Positions 61,037 to 64,000 of a DNA stretch of 64,000 nt are shown here, piece after piece. Both the position numbers and the translations under genes were made by a program. Origin of the DNA: CAWIUB01 sp963839175 (GTDB taxonomy: Bacteria > Actinomycetota > Actinomycetes > Mycobacteriales > Jatrophihabitantaceae); contig CAWIUB010000052.1 of the NCBI GenBank assembly GCA_963839175.1, forward strand, positions 1 to 64,000. The letters are read 5' to 3'. Each line of letters opens with the position of its first letter. Within the stretch, counting starts at the first letter, position 1. Below the pieces are notes generated by a model. That model was given only the letters and a program-made list of their open reading frames with translations, did not search any database and was not told where the DNA came from.

Positions 61037-62212
61037 TCATGTAACGGGCAAGCCTAGGCCGCGGGCGATGACCATGCGCTGCACCTCGGAGGTCCCCTCG
61101 CCGATCTCCAGGACCTTGGCGTCCCGGTAGAACCGGGCGACCGGGAACTCCTCCATGAACCCGTTCGCGCCGAAGACCTGGGTGGCCGTACGGGTCGCCG
61201 CCACAGCCGCCTCGCTCGAGTACAGCTTCGCGAGCGCGGCAGCCTGCTTCACCTGCGCCGTCGGACGACCCGCGTCCTTCAGCCAGGCCGCTTTGTACGT
61301 CAGTAGCCGGGCCGCCTCGACTGCAACGGCCAGGTCGCTGATCGCGAACGCGATCGCCTGCCGGGAACCGATCGGCGCTCCGAATGTGTAACGCTCCTTG
61401 GCGTAGCGCGTCGACACTTCGAGGCAGGCCTGGGCCAGGCCGATCGCGAGGGCCGCAAGCGCGATACGGCCGTCGTCCAGGATCGCGAGGAACTGCTTGA
61501 AGCCATTGCCCCGGCTACCGAGCAGATTGCCTTCGGAAACGCGGCAGTCGTCAAAAGTCAGGCCGTGCGTGTCCGAAATCCGCCAACCGAGCTTCTCGTA
61601 CGCCGGCTCGACGATGAATCCCGGCGTGCCCGCCGGGACGAGGATCGCGGAGATCTCTGCCCGCGAACCGTCGCGCGAGCCGCCGTCGCCGGTCAGCGCA
61701 GTAACCGTGACAACCGAGGTGATCGAGGTTCCCGAGTTGGTGATGAACGCCTTCGAGCCGTTGATCGTCCACTGGCCGTCGCTGAGCGTTGCCCGTGTCT
61801 TGGTCGCGCCGGCATCCGATCCAGCCTCGGGCTCGGTGAGGCCGAACGCCGCGATCGCCCGTCCCGCGACGAGGTCCGGCAGCCAGCGTTGCTTCTGCTC
61901 GTCGGAGCCGAACGTTAGGATCGGGTTGATCCCGAGGCCCACCCCTTCCGACAAGGTGATCCCGATCGACTGGTCGACCCGGCCGAGCTCCTCGATCGCC
62001 ACGCAGACCGAGGTGAAGTCGCCCGCAGATCCGCCGTACTGCTCCGGGACGCTGAGCCCGAACAGGCCCAGCTCGCCCATCTTCGCGACAAGGTCGACCG
62101 GGAAGTGGTGCTCACGGTCCCACTGCGCGACATGCGGTGCCACCTCGGCCTCGGCAAAGTCGCGCACGACCTTGCGGAAAAGCTCATGGTCCTCGGAGAG
62201 CTCGAACGTCAT
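61037..62212 (-). CDS. Acyl-CoA dehydrogenase (isovaleryl-CoA type possible)
   Basis: 391 residues from ATG 62212 (alternative GTG 62257). AAFGLTEPEAGSDAGATKTR, TINGSKAFITNSGTSITSVV, RYTFGAPIGSRQAIAFAISD and FGANGFMEEFPVARFYRDAK. Divergent from a MerR regulator with a LiuR-like operator between them, and next to carboxylase genes, so a branched-chain acyl-CoA such as isovaleryl-CoA is a reasonable substrate guess. The gap 60881..61036 contains only GC-rich short repeats. Confidence 0.88.
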   Translation of the reverse strand: MTFELSEDHELFRKVVRDFAEAEVAPHVAQWDREHHFPVDLVAKMGELGLFGLSVPEQYGGSAGDFTSVCVAIEELGRVDQSIGITLSEGVGLGINPILTFGSDEQKQRWLPDLVAGRAIAAFGLTEPEAGSDAGATKTRATLSDGQWTINGSKAFITNSGTSITSVVTVTALTGDGGSRDGSRAEISAILVPAGTPGFIVEPAYEKLGWRISDTHGLTFDDCRVSEGNLLGSRGNGFKQFLAILDDGRIALAALAIGLAQACLEVSTRYAKERYTFGAPIGSRQAIAFAISDLAVAVEAARLLTYKAAWLKDAGRPTAQVKQAAALAKLYSSEAAVAATRTATQVFGANGFMEEFPVARFYRDAKVLEIGEGTSEVQRMVIARGLGLPVT

Positions 62213-62231
62213 GACCCCATCTGCTCCTAGC

Positions 62232-62247
62232 TTGACGTTTACGTCAA
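62232..62247. promoter_or_regulatory. MerR/LiuR-like operator between divergent genes
   Basis: Perfect inverted repeat TTGACGT-TT-ACGTCAA, extended by ACGTCAA again. It lies between the acyl-CoA dehydrogenase start and the MerR GTG (62267). Its first hexamer TTGACG could be the -35 of the MerR promoter, the wide spacing typical of MerR control. Resembles LiuR-type sites of branched-chain-acid regulons; recognised by eye. Confidence 0.7.
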
Positions 62248-62266
62248 CGTCAATCACGATAGCCTA

Positions 62267-62659
62267 GTGACCGCGACGAGGGAAGCCCACAGCTGGACGG
62301 TCGGCGAGCTGGCCGACGAGCTCGGGGTCACGACCCGCACCCTGCGCTTCTACGAGGCCGAGGGCCTCATCGCACCGGGCCGCGCGGGTGCCAACCGGGT
62401 GTACAGCGCACGTGACCGCGCGCGATTGCGACTGATCCTGCGTGGCAAGCGATTCGGCATGTCCCTGGCCGAGATCCGCGAGATCGTCACGATGTACGAC
62501 GGCGCGGCGTCCTCGGAGCGCCGGCAGCTGCAGACGCTGCTTGCCCGGCTGGACGAGATCAGGGCGGACCTGCGGGCGCGACAGGCCGACCTGCGTCGCA
62601 CCTTGGCCGAGGTGAGCGAGGTCGCAACGCAGTGCCGCGAGCGCCTCGCCGAGCTGTAG
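62267..62659 (+). CDS. MerR-family regulator (LiuR-like)
   Basis: 130 residues from GTG 62267. Winged-helix start WTVGELADELGVTTRTLRFY with EAEGLIAPGRAGANRVYSA, then a coiled dimerisation helix. No cysteine effector site, so it is not a metal sensor; acyl-CoA ligands are likely for this group. No Shine-Dalgarno is visible and the GTG lies close to the promoter, suggesting a leaderless mRNA. Presumed regulator of the adjacent acyl-CoA dehydrogenase and carboxylase genes. Confidence 0.82.
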   Translation: MTATREAHSWTVGELADELGVTTRTLRFYEAEGLIAPGRAGANRVYSARDRARLRLILRGKRFGMSLAEIREIVTMYDGAASSERRQLQTLLARLDEIRADLRARQADLRRTLAEVSEVATQCRERLAEL

Positions 62660-62701
62660 TGTCCGTCGGTGGCGGGCAGCGAGACCATCGGAGGCTCGAC
62701 A

Positions 62702-64000
62702 GTGCAGAAGGTGCTCATCGCCAATCGGGGCGAGATCGCGGTCCGGGTGGCCAGGGCAGCCCGCGATGCCGGCTACACGTCGGTGGCGGTATACGCGGAG
62801 CAAGATCGGGATGCGCGGCACGTCCGGATTGCGGACGAGGCCTACGCGCTGCGTGGGGACACGCCGGCCGACACGTACTTAGCTATCGACAAGGTCATCG
62901 GCGCGGCCCGGCAGTCGGGCGCCGATGCCGTCCACCCCGGGTATGGTTTCCTGGCCGAGAACCACGACTTCGCCCAGGCCGTGCTCGATGCCGGGCTGAC
63001 CTGGATCGGGCCATCTCCCCAGTCGATCCGCGACCTGGGCGACAAGGTCACCGCGCGGCACATCGCGCTGCGGGCCAACGCCCCGCTCGTCCAGGGCACC
63101 CCTGACCCGGTAAGCGGATCGGACGAGGTGGTCGCGTTCGCGCAGGAGTACGGCCTGCCCATTGCCATCAAAGCGGTGTTCGGCGGTGGCGGACGCGGCC
63201 TGAAGATCGCCCGGACGATGGAGGAAGTCCCGCGTCTGTACGACAGCGCCATTCGCGAGGCCGTCACAGGGTTCGGACGCGGCGAGCTGTTCGTCGAGCG
63301 CTATCTCGATCGGTCCCGGCACGTCGAGGCACAGGTGCTCGCCGATATCCACGGCAACGTCGTTGTCGTCGGCACGCGCGACTGTTCGCTGCAGCGCCGC
63401 AACCAGAAGGTCGTCGAGGAGGCTCCTGCGCCGTTTCTCACCGACGAGCAGCGCTCGCACATCCACCGTTCCGCGAAGGAGATCTGCCGTGAGGCCGGCT
63501 TCTACGGTGCGGGCACGGTCGAGTACCTCATCGGAAGTGATGGCGTGATGAGCTTCCTCGAAGTCAACACCCGACTGCAGGTCGAGCACCCCGTGTCAGA
63601 GGAGACGAGCGGCCTTGATCTCGTGCGTGAGCAGTTCCGAATCGCCGAGGGCGAACCGTTGCGCATTCGCGAGGACCCGCAGCCGCGCGGGCACGCGTTC
63701 GAGTTCCGCATCAACGGCGAGGACCCCGGCCGTAACTTCCTGCCGGCGCCGGGAATGGTGACGCGATACGTCGAGCCCGGTGGGCCGGGCGTGCGCGTCG
63801 ACTCCGGCATCGAGCCGAACTCTGTCGTCGGCGGCGCCTTCGATTCGCTGCTCGCGAAGCTGATCATATGGGGCGAGTCGCGCGAGGAAGCGCTCGCGCG
63901 CTCGCGCCGCGCCTTGGACGAGTTCGTGATCGACGGCATACCCACCGCGCTGCCGTTCCACCGCGCCGTGGTACGTGATCCGGCATTTGCACCAGCGAAG
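62702..64000 (+). CDS. accA: Acyl-CoA carboxylase alpha subunit, biotin carboxylase part (runs off the window)
   Basis: Partial: from GTG 62702 (GGAGG about 8 bases upstream) the frame is open to the window end, giving about 433 residues of the biotin carboxylase domain. VLIANRGEIAVRVARAAR, the HPGYGFLAEN loop, ATP-grasp GGGGRGLKIA, and EVNTRLQVEHPVSEETSGLD are intact. In alpha chains a biotin-carrier domain should follow beyond the edge. It would pair with the carboxyltransferase and AccE-like gene at 59-61 kb. Confidence 0.92.
   Translation, partial: MQKVLIANRGEIAVRVARAARDAGYTSVAVYAEQDRDARHVRIADEAYALRGDTPADTYLAIDKVIGAARQSGADAVHPGYGFLAENHDFAQAVLDAGLTWIGPSPQSIRDLGDKVTARHIALRANAPLVQGTPDPVSGSDEVVAFAQEYGLPIAIKAVFGGGGRGLKIARTMEEVPRLYDSAIREAVTGFGRGELFVERYLDRSRHVEAQVLADIHGNVVVVGTRDCSLQRRNQKVVEEAPAPFLTDEQRSHIHRSAKEICREAGFYGAGTVEYLIGSDGVMSFLEVNTRLQVEHPVSEETSGLDLVREQFRIAEGEPLRIREDPQPRGHAFEFRINGEDPGRNFLPAPGMVTRYVEPGGPGVRVDSGIEPNSVVGGAFDSLLAKLIIWGESREEALARSRRALDEFVIDGIPTALPFHRAVVRDPAFAPAK

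Overview
This is a GC-rich actinobacterial chromosome segment. The evidence is high GC at third codon positions, GTG/TTG starts, ATGA/GTGA gene overlaps, an F420-type (LLM) oxidoreductase, the ImuA'-ImuB-DnaE2 mutasome, mycobacterial-type LexA boxes (TCGAAC-N4-GTTCGA), an Rv2578c-type radical SAM protein, acyl-CoA carboxylase epsilon subunits and a DUF222/HNH (13E12-like) protein. No rRNA or tRNA gene was seen, so the genus cannot be fixed; a free-living relative of the Frankiales/Jatrophihabitans/Mycobacteriales side of the phylum is a reasonable guess.

Layout. 0-6 kb: ZTP riboswitch and glyA, then pgi-gnd (minus) divergent from a UDP-glucose dehydrogenase. 6-7.1 kb: a VapB-like antitoxin with a decayed toxin and a gene-free stretch. 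7.1-12.1 kb (minus): purK-purE overlapping a hydrolase/ABC-ATPase fusion and its permease. 12-16.6 kb: GtrA-like protein, a P1B ATPase with a hemerythrin tail, and a ParA pair that may be foreign. 16.7-19.4 kb: SOS-controlled imuA'-imuB. 19.4-28.7 kb: single metabolic and membrane genes, including the NADP-type gnd, LysE, HIT, a GalT-like enzyme, ThpR and an LspA-like protein, with a 77-bp duplication and two gene stubs. 28.8-34.2 kb: SOS-controlled dnaE2 and an intein-interrupted radical SAM gene. 34.2-40.9 kb: CBS protein, HMG-CoA lyase, BirA, AccD and AccE. 41-45.6 kb: NhaA, a MurG-like/LegB-like pair and a Rieske operon with a 27-aa membrane peptide. 45.5-52.4 kb: mannosyltransferase-like protein, a molybdopterin oxidoreductase, a GT2/DUF2064/methyltransferase operon and a two-component system. 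53-57 kb: SMR remnant, DUF222-HNH gene with a LexA box over its start codon, an epimerase and MtnP. 57.4-64 kb: acyl-CoA dehydrogenases, Maf, an acyl-CoA carboxylase set (AccD, AccE-like, partial biotin carboxylase) and a MerR regulator with a LiuR-like operator.

Themes. DNA-damage-inducible mutagenesis is split over two loci with their own LexA boxes, and the DUF222-HNH gene carries a third. Acyl-CoA and branched-chain acid catabolism is spread over 34-39 kb and 57-64 kb. Four otherwise full-length genes (glyA, pgi, the molybdopterin oxidoreductase and the epimerase) are each broken by one apparently extra base, and one accD has GTA where a start codon is expected. Because glyA and pgi are normally needed for growth, this looks more like sequence error than decay.
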